Below are positions 53,725 to 62,108 of a stretch of 64,000 nucleotides of DNA, one piece after another (position 1 is the stretch's first letter; each line of letters starts with the position of its first letter). Source of the DNA: Metabacillus sp. KUDC1714 (GTDB lineage Bacteria; Bacillota; Bacilli; Bacillales; Bacillaceae); assembly GCF_014217835.1 (NCBI RefSeq), contig NZ_CP055263.1:620001-684000 (forward strand), given 5' to 3'. Under the pieces are notes generated by a model. That model was given only the letters and a program-made list of their open reading frames with translations, was not told the origin of the DNA and did no database searches. A program made the position numbers and the translations under genes.

Positions 53725-54615
53725 TTATGAATTTATTTCCGCTCGGTTAATATTATTATCATTTCTAATTTTAGCTACCGTATAAAAAATCGCAACAATC
53801 CAGATGATCGCAATACCAATATAGACATATGGATAAACAGTTGTATTCTCGATCCATGTATTTACTAGTGTTCTTGCATTAATGAGAATAATAAATCCAC
53901 CAACAAGTACACCCATTAACTGTGCATGGATTTTTTGAACTAACCAGGCTGCAATTGGGGCTGCAATTATTCCTCCAACCATTAATGCACCAACCCAGAA
54001 CCAATTTACTTCTTCCCACCCTAGAGAAATAAGGAATCCCAGTGTAGCTGAAACTGCGATAGCAAATTCACTGGTGTCAACAGTACCAACAACTTTACGA
54101 GGACTCATGCCTTTTCGGGATAATAATACTGGTGTAGCGATTGGGCCCCAACCTCCACCACCAGTTGCATCTGCAAAACCTGCTATTAACCCTAAAGGAA
54201 ACGATTGTTTTCGACTTAGTGCAATTCCTTTCTTCTCCTCAGTTGGACGAAATATAAATAAAAACCTTATTAAAACATACGCTCCTAAAATAAGTAGAAA
54301 TAAAGATATATAGGGTTTAGCTAAATCTCCTGGTAAATGACTAAGAAATGTTGCTCCTAAAAATGCACCAATTGAACCAGGAATGATCAGACGATAAACG
54401 GTTTGTTTATCAACATTTCCAAATTTAATGTGTGAGGCACCAGAAGCAGCAGTGGTAACAACTTCCGCTAAGTGTACAGAAGCAGAAGCAACTGCAGGGG
54501 CAATACCGAAAGCTAATAAAAGGGAAGTAGATGTTACCCCGTAAGCCATTCCTAAAGCGCCGTCAATCAGTTGTGCAAGTAATCCAATAAAAGCAAAAAT
54601 AATTAATTTCTTCAT
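53725..54615 (-). CDS. TSUP family sulfite/organosulfur exporter (TauE/SafE)
   Basis: A 296-residue membrane protein with about eight helices: GLLAQLIDGALGMAYGVTST and GLIAGFADATGGGGWGPIAT are the paired TSUP motifs. TauE/SafE proteins export sulfite or sulfoacetate. It is the first gene of the sulfur-related run and likely removes sulfite released by the monooxygenase. Its leader contains a terminator. Confidence 0.9.
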   Translation of the reverse strand: MKKLIIFAFIGLLAQLIDGALGMAYGVTSTSLLLAFGIAPAVASASVHLAEVVTTAASGASHIKFGNVDKQTVYRLIIPGSIGAFLGATFLSHLPGDLAKPYISLFLLILGAYVLIRFLFIFRPTEEKKGIALSRKQSFPLGLIAGFADATGGGGWGPIATPVLLSRKGMSPRKVVGTVDTSEFAIAVSATLGFLISLGWEEVNWFWVGALMVGGIIAAPIAAWLVQKIHAQLMGVLVGGFIILINARTLVNTWIENTTVYPYVYIGIAIIWIVAIFYTVAKIRNDNNINRAEINS

Positions 54616-54645
54616 AATAACACCTCTTTTTAGTTGAAAATGTAA

Positions 54646-54703
54646 TAAAAAAAAGGCATAACCCTCTTAAGTAAAGGGTTATGCCTTCGGTGTACCGATC
54701 GGC
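54646..54703 (-). promoter_or_regulatory. Structured leader with intrinsic terminator upstream of the TSUP gene
   Basis: On the minus strand: gccgatcgg-taca-ccgaa, then ggcataaccct/agggttatgcc followed by a run of nine T. The terminator ends 30 bp before the ATG, so transcription must pass it. No S-box or T-box core is visible. Confidence 0.7.
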
Positions 54704-55104
54704 TTTATTTATTTCATTTTCTAATTAATCAGATTATAATCCACATTATTCCTACCTGTCAACTAGTAATTAAAAATAATTTTGTGTACAAAAATCTTCT
54801 CGAAAATACAAATAAATGGCTACCCACTCTACTGAAGTACAAATTCTTTCCTCTCATAGTCCATATTTTGAGATATTTCTCTTTTTATGACAAAAACATA
54901 GAATAAATCTAATTTTATATCTCATCATACTTTTCGGTGAATGAACACACTTCAAATCACCCATTTAATTTCCCTCTAATTTACAAATAAATAGACTCAT
55001 TCTCCTGTTTTTTTAAATCTTCTAACAGTTTTACAATCTATTAACTCTCCCTTTACATTCATTGTTTATATTTGAATTTGTATTTTAAAAAAGGAGGAAT
55101 TATA
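54704..55104. other. Divergent intergenic region
   Basis: About 400 bp, AT-rich. It should hold the promoters of the TSUP leader (minus) and the PHP gene (plus). I see no operator palindrome I would defend. Confidence 0.4.
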
Positions 55105-56625
55105 GTGAAAATCAATCTTAAAAGCAAGAAAATACCACTTATTGCAACCACTTTGTTGGCGGCTGTAGCTATTACTTCACATAGCCTACCAATGAATGTG
55201 TTTAAGGACGAGGTTGTTGCAGCCAATGAAGTTGAGAAAAAGGTCATTCCAAATGATCGTAGTTGGATTGCTGGGGATCATCATGTACATAGTGAATGGA
55301 GCGTAGGCTGGGACAATTCGACGAATCCACCGACTCCTATTCGTGGTGGGGATGCTATTTATCCAATTGTGAAAAATGCACAAATGGCTGATAAGTTTGG
55401 TTTGGATTGGATGGTTTCTACTGATCATGGTGGACCTAACCATTCTAAAGTGAATTTAGAACAGGCGTATCCAGAGGTGTTAAAAGCACGTGAAGAAGTG
55501 CCGGGGATTAATCTTTTCTATGGAATGGAGTTTGATACACCTGCCGCTGACCATAGTTCACTTATTATTCCAAAAACAGATGACGAGTCACAGAACCTTT
55601 ACAATATTGAAAGTCAGTTTGCTAAGCGTGAGGCTTCGGGGCGTGATAATGAAGAAACGATGATTGAAGCCTTGAAATATATGAGAAGTTTAACGGTACC
55701 ACCAGTATTGTTTGCTAATCATCCGTCTCGTTCCGCTTCAGGAGAAAGTGTATGGGGACAGGATACTCCAGAGGAATTTCGTAATTGGAATGATACAGCA
55801 CCAACAGTATCAGTTGGGATGGAAGGCTCTCCGGGTCATCAGGCTGGAACTTTAAATTCAGATGGAACACTTGATCCTAATGGAGATCGTGGTGGATATG
55901 GAAATTATCCTACTATGGGTGGGTATGACCAGATGACTGCTGAAGTAGGCGGCCTATGGGATTCGATGTTAGGTGAAGGAAGACATTGGTGGGTTACTTC
56001 ATCCTCTGATTCACATGTTCATTACACAGAAGGAGGCAGTGACTTCTGGCCTGGCGAATATTCAAAAACATATGTTCATGCTGCAAATGAGCATGGTGAC
56101 ATTTTAGATGGATTACGTAATGGCCGAATCTTTGTAACGACCGGGGATTTAATTAATCAACTAGATGTGACAGCACAGGCAGTTGGTAAGTCACCAGCAC
56201 ATGCACAATCGAATGGAAATCGAGCAACTATTGGGGAAACCTTAGATGTACCAGGCAATAAAACACGTGATGTTAATGTTACTGTCCGCTTCAAGGATCC
56301 TAATACAGATAATAACAATGGTAATAATCCGAAAGTTAATCGTGTTGATTTTATTATGGGAGAAGTAAATGGACAAGTTGAAGATCGTTCAACTGATACA
56401 AATCCTACTACTAAAGTCATTGCTCGTTTTGATGAAAAAAGCTGGGAAAAAGATGGTGAATTTATAACAATAACTTATACCATTAAAAATGTTGAAAAAG
56501 ATAGTTATATCCGTGTTCGTGGTACTAATACAGATGAGCTTGAGCCTGAAAAGGATTCAAAAGGTGAAGATCCTTGGGCTGACCTCTGGTTCTACTCTAA
56601 CCCAATCTTTATCAATGTAAAGTAA
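55105..56625 (+). CDS. Secreted PHP-type metal-dependent phosphoesterase
   Basis: 506 residues. A signal peptide (about 1-40, LIATTLLAAVAITSHSLPMN) precedes a PHP domain: GDHHVHSEWS (motif I), VSTDHGGPNH (II), GMEFDTP, FANHPSR (III) and SSSDSHVHY (IV), so the metal-binding His/Asp/Glu set is complete. The last 130 residues form an immunoglobulin-like beta domain ending PWADLWFYSNPIFI. The start is GTG after AAAAGGAGG. An exported PHP enzyme could release phosphate from extracellular esters or polymers. The HupE/UreJ gene follows 68 bp later. Confidence 0.87.
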   Translation: MKINLKSKKIPLIATTLLAAVAITSHSLPMNVFKDEVVAANEVEKKVIPNDRSWIAGDHHVHSEWSVGWDNSTNPPTPIRGGDAIYPIVKNAQMADKFGLDWMVSTDHGGPNHSKVNLEQAYPEVLKAREEVPGINLFYGMEFDTPAADHSSLIIPKTDDESQNLYNIESQFAKREASGRDNEETMIEALKYMRSLTVPPVLFANHPSRSASGESVWGQDTPEEFRNWNDTAPTVSVGMEGSPGHQAGTLNSDGTLDPNGDRGGYGNYPTMGGYDQMTAEVGGLWDSMLGEGRHWWVTSSSDSHVHYTEGGSDFWPGEYSKTYVHAANEHGDILDGLRNGRIFVTTGDLINQLDVTAQAVGKSPAHAQSNGNRATIGETLDVPGNKTRDVNVTVRFKDPNTDNNNGNNPKVNRVDFIMGEVNGQVEDRSTDTNPTTKVIARFDEKSWEKDGEFITITYTIKNVEKDSYIRVRGTNTDELEPEKDSKGEDPWADLWFYSNPIFINVK

Positions 56626-56693
56626 CTATTTTGTACGAGGAGTGTGATTTAACTCCTCGTATTTTCCTATTACTTTCGAAAAGGAGCTTATAA

Positions 56694-57752
56694 GTGAAAC
56701 ATAAACTACTTGTACTTATTCTAATAATTATTGCAGTAACTACTTCAGTAACAAACAACGTTGAAGCCCATAGTATGAATAGTGAAGGATTTTCAATGAT
56801 TCGTGTTCAAGAAGATCATATTACATATGATCTTCTGCTTGACCAGGAGGAATTTATCCATGCAACTGGCGTTCAGATTGATGCAGAACCGAATGAAATA
56901 ACAGAAGAAAACAACAAAATTCTGCAATCATATTTTGATGAAAATTTGGAGCTGTATTCAAATGGGGTCCTGGCCAAAGGAAAAATTGACACAATTAAAC
57001 CGATTCAATTAGAAGAGCGGCCATTTGTATCCATTACCATATCATTCCCTGTCGAGCATACGCCAGAGAGCTTGAATGTGGATTACAATGTTTTTTTTGA
57101 AACAGATCCAAGTCATGCAAATGTTGCAAAGATCGAAATAGATGGAAACGAGGAAGAGTTTGTTTTTACATATGAAGTCAGAGAGCTGAATACAGGGGAA
57201 ATGAATTTTCTCACTAGTGCCAAGCAGTTTCTCGTTCTCGGAATCGAACATATTTTTACAGGCTATGACCATATTTTATTTGCGATCAGTTTATTAATTG
57301 GAGCAAAAACATTCCGCCAAATCATTACGTTAATTACTACTTTTACAATCGCTCACAGTATAACTTTGGTTTTAGCAACCATTGGGCTTGTCCAATTACC
57401 TGGTAGACTCGTGGAATCCGTGATCGCGTTAAGCATCATTTATGTGGCCCTACATAATATTACCCAGCCAAATTCTAAGCAGAGCCCGTGGCTTGTCCTT
57501 ATTTTTGGTTTGGTCCATGGCTTTGGTTTTGCAGGTATTTTATCAGAAATGAATTTATCACAAGGTAACTTTGCTACCTCGATCCTGTTTTTTAACTTAG
57601 GGATTGAATTGGGGCAAGTTATTATTTTATCCTTGATTTACCCTGTTATCCTGTTTATTCAAAAAAAGCAGTATTATAAATGGTTTGCCCCTAGTGTTTC
57701 GACAGCAATCCTCTTGTTTGGATTAGTTTGGTTTTTCCAACGAGCATTTTAA
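56694..57752 (+). CDS. HupE/UreJ family membrane protein
   Basis: 352 residues. A signal peptide and an outside beta domain (about 25-165) precede six to seven helices with the HupE/UreJ signature FLVLGIEHIFTGYDHILFAI and FGLVHGFGFAGIL. His residues in GIEH and GYDH may bind a metal. HupE/UreJ proteins are linked to nickel uptake elsewhere, but there is no hydrogenase or urease here. GTG start after AAAAGGAGC. Probably in an operon with the PHP phosphoesterase. Confidence 0.87.
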   Translation: MKHKLLVLILIIIAVTTSVTNNVEAHSMNSEGFSMIRVQEDHITYDLLLDQEEFIHATGVQIDAEPNEITEENNKILQSYFDENLELYSNGVLAKGKIDTIKPIQLEERPFVSITISFPVEHTPESLNVDYNVFFETDPSHANVAKIEIDGNEEEFVFTYEVRELNTGEMNFLTSAKQFLVLGIEHIFTGYDHILFAISLLIGAKTFRQIITLITTFTIAHSITLVLATIGLVQLPGRLVESVIALSIIYVALHNITQPNSKQSPWLVLIFGLVHGFGFAGILSEMNLSQGNFATSILFFNLGIELGQVIILSLIYPVILFIQKKQYYKWFAPSVSTAILLFGLVWFFQRAF

Positions 57753-57798
57753 CTATCACAATGAATATTCCGAATAGAAAAATAGCGGGCAAATAAAA

Positions 57799-57826
57799 TA
57801 ACCGCAGTGCATCAACTACGGTTATC
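57799..57826 (+). terminator. Terminator after the HupE gene
   Basis: Arms ataaccgcagt/actacggttat, 47 bp after the stop. Confidence 0.75.
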
Positions 57827-57880
57827 TATCCAATGTCGATTGAATTGTACGTAATTAGAAGGAACCATGTTTTTCACTCG

Positions 57881-57928
57881 AAAGTAATCCACCCATCTCA
57901 CCAAATGCTGGGTAGATTACTTTTTAAC
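57881..57928 (+). terminator. Strong plus-strand hairpin converging on the small toxin-like gene
   Basis: Arms aaagtaatccaccca/tgggtagattacttt (14 of 15 pairs), then TTTTT on the plus strand. The right arm contains the stop codon of the minus-strand ORF at 57917, so two transcripts would overlap at their 3' ends. Confidence 0.8.
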
Positions 57929-57994
57929 TTTCTCGATTAAAAGGACCATTAACGTTACTAATGCTATCATAAACATTGCTGTATTCAAGTCCAT
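57917..57994 (-). CDS. 25-residue membrane peptide, holin-like toxin candidate
   Basis: MDLNTAMFMIALVTLMVLLI then EKVKK: one hydrophobic helix and a basic end. The size and layout match the putative holin-like (TxpA/BsrG-type) type I toxins of Bacillus. AGGTAGGTG lies 6 bases before the ATG. The converging plus-strand hairpin overlapping its stop codon would suit an antisense antitoxin RNA. No promoter for such an RNA is proven. Confidence 0.55.
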   Translation of the reverse strand: MDLNTAMFMIALVTLMVLLIEKVKK

Positions 57995-58214
57995 CAGTTG
58001 CACCTACCTTATAAGAGGCTAAGACCACCTGTCATGTTATGCAATTGCCTTGATTTCATAGCAGTAAAGTGACCCTACCTTATTCGAAACCACTTCCGTT
58101 GGTAGTTAGTTATGATATAGGATATTGAAAGAGGTGCATGTCTTATGACCTTTTTTTAAACATTTTTAATAAAAGTTGAAAATTTTTAACTTCGTTGCAA
58201 AAAAAAGGGATGCC
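57995..58214. other. Intergenic region
   Basis: 220 bp between the toxin-like ORF and the XRE regulator gene. It should carry the promoter of the small ORF on the minus strand. No other structure seen. Confidence 0.4.
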
Positions 58215-58838
58215 TTAAGCATCATGAGTTTTTTCTCTGAAAAGTATCTCGTTGAGAGGTGGATAATCTAGGGCATGCCAAATTCTAAGGAAGAATTCGA
58301 TAGATGGTTGTGATTTGTTATTCATATAGATCGATAAATTACTTTTATCAATGCCTGTTATTTCTGCAAGTTCCTTTTGAGTCATCTTCTGTTCCTTCAT
58401 AATTTTCTTAATGTTATTTTTAATTAATCCTTCATGATCATCAATAAGTGGTTCAACATTTTGCTTTGGGGTATTTCCTAGTTGTTTGGCTGCTTCATTT
58501 AAAATGGGAAGGAATTCAGGAAGGGATTCATATAATTTTCTTGTTATTTCTTTAGGTTTATGTGCATCAATGTTGTCTAGCATTGAATCGATAAAATACA
58601 TCGTTGCTCCCTTAATAAAGTCTTCCGGGGTGTATTCTACATCGATTTTATCCATTTTCGCTTCCACATTAGCATATGTAGTATAGGACTTTATCTTTTC
58701 AAAATTATCCTTTTTAAAGCCTACTTTAACAAAAACATACTCATCATTTTCTGATGTATCTTCTGGTTCAGATGTGTCATTGCCGCCAAATCCCACATAC
58801 ACAACTTTAGAATGATCAGAATTATTTTTTTTACTCAT
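58215..58838 (-). CDS. XRE-family HTH protein with long N-terminal extension
   Basis: 207 residues. The C-terminal 65 form an HTH_3 domain (MKEQKMTQKELAEITGIDKS, NLSIYMNNKSQPSIEFFLRI). The N-terminal 135 are acidic, beginning VVYVGFGGNDTSEPED, with a helical middle; I do not recognise them. An HTH at the C-terminus with an unknown sensory domain in front is unusual; most XRE regulators are the reverse. It may sense a signal through the N-terminal part. Confidence 0.8.
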   Translation of the reverse strand: MSKKNNSDHSKVVYVGFGGNDTSEPEDTSENDEYVFVKVGFKKDNFEKIKSYTTYANVEAKMDKIDVEYTPEDFIKGATMYFIDSMLDNIDAHKPKEITRKLYESLPEFLPILNEAAKQLGNTPKQNVEPLIDDHEGLIKNNIKKIMKEQKMTQKELAEITGIDKSNLSIYMNNKSQPSIEFFLRIWHALDYPPLNEILFREKTHDA

Positions 58839-59356
58839 GTATATCGCCTCCTATACGTGGACAAGTTATGATTAATAAGTTAAGTGAGGTGCTAAAATTG
58901 ACAAAAGATGAAAGAAAAGATGTAACAAGAGATGTTGGCGGCACTGGAAAGCGTTCGTAAGCTTAGTTTTCCCCTTCCAAACATGCGACGAATGTCAATA
59001 AATTTCATAATGGTTGAAAAATACTTATAGGTAAAAACATAATATCACATTATAAAAGCGGCTCAATTTTTAGTCGCTTTTATTATATGTAAGTTTCTTG
59101 GTTCTTATTATCCACAATTGAAAAATTTCAACTTCAGGTTTAAAAAATACATTTTTTCAATTAGAGTATACTGGCTCCAACTGACTTAGTTACAACTACA
59201 AATAATAATTATAGAATTATTCCTCAATTTCACCTGCTAATCTTGTTCTTCTATCTAAATTACCTAATTCTAAAAAAGAAAAAGAAAAGGATATAACTTA
59301 AATTTGTCGAACTTGACTACTATCATTTATTTATTGTTAGTGAAAGGATGGTCAAT
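58839..59356. other. Intergenic region with a tiny ORF
   Basis: About 500 bp. It holds the 20-codon ORF at 58898, the terminator-like hairpin aaaagcggct/agtcgctttt (59054-59081), and the leader of the Nudix gene. Confidence 0.5.
58898..58960 (+). CDS. Possible 20-residue peptide
   Basis: TTG-initiated MTKDERKDVTRDVGGTGKRS with GTGAGGTG 7 bases upstream, followed 94 bp later by a terminator-like hairpin. Hydrophilic, no signal peptide. Its position, divergent from the XRE gene, suits a small regulated peptide, but at this length chance cannot be excluded. Confidence 0.3.
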   Translation: MTKDERKDVTRDVGGTGKRS

Positions 59357-59917
59357 TTGTCAGCGAATTACTGTTTGAAATGTGGTGCTCCTTTAGAAAC
59401 ACGTAATATAGATGGAACAGACAGAAGAGCTTGCCCAAGCTGTGATTATGTATTTTGGGGTGATTATAGCATTGGTGTTGGAGCAATCGTAGTTAAAGAT
59501 GGCAAAATTCTATTAGTAAAACGAGCTCATAATCCAGGAAAAGGCTATTGGACAAATCCAGGCGGTTATATTGAACAATGGGAATCAATTGAAGAAACGA
59601 TCATCCGTGAAGTGGAGGAAGAGTCAGGAATTAAAGCAAAGGTACAAAGTATCGTCGCGATTCGAGATCTCCCAAATCGGGTTCATAATTTATATGTTGC
59701 TTTTGCGATGGATTACATAAGTGGTAACCCAAGACCAGATGGTTTAGAATCCGATGATGCAGGTTTTTATAGTTTGGAAGAAATTGAATCAATGAATGTA
59801 GCAGGCTTTACAAAATGGCTTATTCAAATAGCATTTCACCGGGAAACAGAGGGATTATTAAAGGATAATGATCCCTTAGTTACCCTGAAGGACCATGTGC
59901 TCTTTCGAATTAACTAA
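59357..59917 (+). CDS. Nudix hydrolase with N-terminal zinc ribbon
   Basis: 186 residues. An N-terminal zinc ribbon (YCLKCGAPL and ACPSCDY, two CxxC) precedes a Nudix domain with the full box GGYIEQWESIEETIIREVEE, ESG (GX5EX7REXXEEXG). Zinc-ribbon Nudix enzymes include NADH pyrophosphatases, but this one is shorter than NudC. TTG 59357 is chosen because AAAGGA lies 8 bases upstream; ATG 59348 overlaps that site. Confidence 0.9.
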   Translation: MSANYCLKCGAPLETRNIDGTDRRACPSCDYVFWGDYSIGVGAIVVKDGKILLVKRAHNPGKGYWTNPGGYIEQWESIEETIIREVEEESGIKAKVQSIVAIRDLPNRVHNLYVAFAMDYISGNPRPDGLESDDAGFYSLEEIESMNVAGFTKWLIQIAFHRETEGLLKDNDPLVTLKDHVLFRIN

Positions 59918-59937
59918 TATATTACCCTTTTCTGAAA

Positions 59938-59977
59938 GAAAGAGTTGACTTAGACTTTTGAGCCAACTCTTTTTGTT
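59938..59977 (+). terminator. Terminator after the Nudix gene
   Basis: Arms aaagagttgact/agccaactcttt followed by TTT. Confidence 0.85.
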
Positions 59978-60067
59978 ATACAGCTTGCTTTCGTATTTTT
60001 TCCTTTATCTTGTCTAACAATACTATTAAATAAAACTTAATTATTAATTATACTAAGTTCCACTAAA

Positions 60068-60308
60068 TAAAGCCTTCCTCAAAGAACTTATAGATAAAAA
60101 TAATATATCTCTTGTTAATTCAATTGTATCTTTAGCCCACAACCTTAATTTATTAGTAGTTGCAGAAGGGATTGAAACCGAAAATCAACATCAAGTGTTA
60201 GATCAAACTGGCTGTGATATTGGACAAGGCTACTTTTTTAGCAAACCATTAATGGGTACTCAGTTACAACGAGCTTTTTTAGATATAAATGAAAGAAATG
60301 AAAATTGA
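60068..60308 (+). pseudogene. EAL-domain (c-di-GMP phosphodiesterase) C-terminal fragment
   Basis: A start-less frame reads KAFLKELIDKNNISLVNSIV, SLAHNLNLLVVAEGIETENQ, HQVLDQTGCDIGQGYFFSKP, L. VVAEGIET and GCDxGQGYxFSKPL are the last EAL motifs. The catalytic EAL motif and all upstream sequence are gone. Confidence 0.85.
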
Positions 60309-60682
60309 AACCTACCCTTCTTTACTGGAACCTTTCATACCACATGTTTATTTTCACATTGGTATATTGCTGCTGCAAAATATGTTCAATATCCCTTTGG
60401 TTACCTAAACCAAAGGGATATTCTAGTTTAACTTCTTATTCCTTTCATCCTATTAGCTCTCCCAAAAACTCATCTTCTACGTTTCATCTAATTTTCACTT
60501 TTCTTCATTTCTGATTTTTATGATTCATGGAAAAATATGTAATTCGCAAGAATCTAGCACAATGAAATCGGATGAACAGATAATTCAAAATATAAAAGAT
60601 CAATTTGATAAAGTTATATTCCACTGAATAATAACAAACCAAAGCCATCTTACTAAAGACGGCTTTGGTTTGTTCAAATTAT
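60309..60682. other. Intergenic region with hairpins
   Basis: Perfect stem atatccctttggtt/aaccaaagggatat (60389-60421), a 30-codon start-less tail (..STMKSDEQIIQNIKDQFDKV.., ending 60627) that may be a second gene remnant, and the convergent terminator before 60683. Confidence 0.5.
60639..60675. terminator. Terminator of the aldo/keto reductase gene
   Basis: Arms aaaccaaagccatc/gacggctttggttt; 8 bp after the minus-strand stop. Confidence 0.85.
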
Positions 60683-61615
60683 TCATTTAAAAATACTGTC
60701 GATATCATGTATTTCTTGATCAGTTAAATGAACATTAAGTGTTTTCAAATTATCTAGGACTTGCTCCGCTCGCTTTGCACCTGGAATCACCACATCAATT
60801 GAATCTCGTGTTAAATACCATGCGAGAACAACATGAGCAACTTCAGCCTCTTTTGAATTTGCAATTTTGCGGATAAGCTCCACCTTTTCTAGGTTTTTAG
60901 CAAATTCCTCACCTTTTAAGTGAGGCATATCAGCACGCAAATCGTTAAACGTCATGGCTTTATTATATTTACCAGCTAGCAGCCCAGAAGCTAATGGAAA
61001 GAATGGAATAAATGAGATATTATTTGCGCTTGTATATGGTAGGAAGTCTTGCTCTGCTTCTCGTTGGATTAGGTTATAATTTCCTTGTAAAACATCAACA
61101 TAGCCATCTTTATTCGCTTCTTTTAGCTGGTCAATTGAAAAATTGGATACACCGATTGCTCTAATTTTCCCTTCATCCTTCAGTTGCTTTAACGCCCCAA
61201 CAGCTTCATCCTTTGGTGTAGATTCGTCTGGGAAATGAATATAAAATAAATCTATGTAATCTGTTTGCAGTCTTTTTAAACTATCTTCTACCGATTGTTT
61301 TAAAAAAGCAGGAGAGTTATCAAGTAAGACATCATCTCCTACAAGTTTGTGTGCTCCTTTTGTTGCAATAATCAGTTCACTACGTTTTCCTGATTCTTTT
61401 ATTACATCACCTACTAGCTCCTCTGAGCGTCCAGGCCCATAAATGAAGGCAGTATCTAAAAAATTCACCCCATTGTTAAGCGCTGATCGAACCAAATCTT
61501 TTCCAACTTCTTCGTTTAAGTTCGGATATAGATTATGTCCACCAACAGCATTTGTTCCAAGGCCAATCGGATTGACATATAGATCTGTTTTTCCAATTTG
61601 TATTTGCTTAGTCAT
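60683..61615 (-). CDS. Aldo/keto reductase (IolS/YccK type)
   Basis: A 310-residue NADPH-dependent aldo/keto reductase. The catalytic tetrad is visible: Asp in NFLDTAF, Tyr in FIYGPGRSE, Lys in ATKGAH and His in [19 protein letters not shown] and [15 protein letters not shown] form the coenzyme end. Length and motifs match the Bacillus YccK/IolS group. No partner genes define the substrate. Confidence 0.92.
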   Translation of the reverse strand: MTKQIQIGKTDLYVNPIGLGTNAVGGHNLYPNLNEEVGKDLVRSALNNGVNFLDTAFIYGPGRSEELVGDVIKESGKRSELIIATKGAHKLVGDDVLLDNSPAFLKQSVEDSLKRLQTDYIDLFYIHFPDESTPKDEAVGALKQLKDEGKIRAIGVSNFSIDQLKEANKDGYVDVLQGNYNLIQREAEQDFLPYTSANNISFIPFFPLASGLLAGKYNKAMTFNDLRADMPHLKGEEFAKNLEKVELIRKIANSKEAEVAHVVLAWYLTRDSIDVVIPGAKRAEQVLDNLKTLNVHLTDQEIHDIDSIFK

Positions 61616-61779
61616 GTTTTCTTTTCATCCCCTCTCAATTTTTACCGCATACATAATTATACTTGGGTAGAACTAGAATTTCTAATCCTGCGTTTCTTTC
61701 TAGTTACCAATCGAAACGATTAATAACAAAGGCTGTTTTCGCAAACTTTGTTGCTTTTAAAATAGTATTGGGGTTGGTT

Positions 61780-61905
61780 GATTGGCGCTCCAGGATGCTC
61801 GCTTTCCGTGGGGCGGGCGATGAGCCTCCTCAGCGCGAAGCGCCTGCGGGGTCTCATCTGTCCCGCTACTCCCACAGGAGTCTCGCATATCCGTTCCAAT
61901 CACCC
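61780..61905. repeat. Well-preserved Bacillaceae interspersed repeat
   Basis: ggcgctccaggatgctcgct, ttccgtggggcgggcgatga, gcctcctcagcgcgaagcgc, ctgcggggtctcatctgtcc, cgctactcccacaggagtct, cgcatatccgttccaatcac. Its GC content is far above its surroundings. I recognise it from memory as a repeat common between genes in many Bacillaceae genomes. A decayed copy lies at 37.9 kb. Confidence 0.8.
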
Positions 61906-62108
61906 TAATCAGTTTTGTTCAAAAACAACAATCTTTTAGAAAAGAGCCATAACAAAAAAACAAACTCAAGTGTGTTACTACTTAAGTTTGGGCTTGTTGT
62001 ATATATACAATAAAGTAAAGATGTAAGAGAGTAATTTCAAGGACTAAGCGAATTTCCATAGCAAAAAAAAGACCCTACCGAAATCTCTCGATAAGATCTA
62101 ATAACCTA
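61906..62108. other. Intergenic region
   Basis: It contains the inverted repeat aaactcaagt/acttaagttt (about 61959-61986) and the terminator of the following minus-strand gene. Confidence 0.5.
62064..62098 (-). terminator. Terminator of the EEP-family gene
   Basis: On the minus strand agatcttatcg pairs with cggtagggtct (several G-U), followed by eight T, 11 bp after the stop. Confidence 0.8.
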
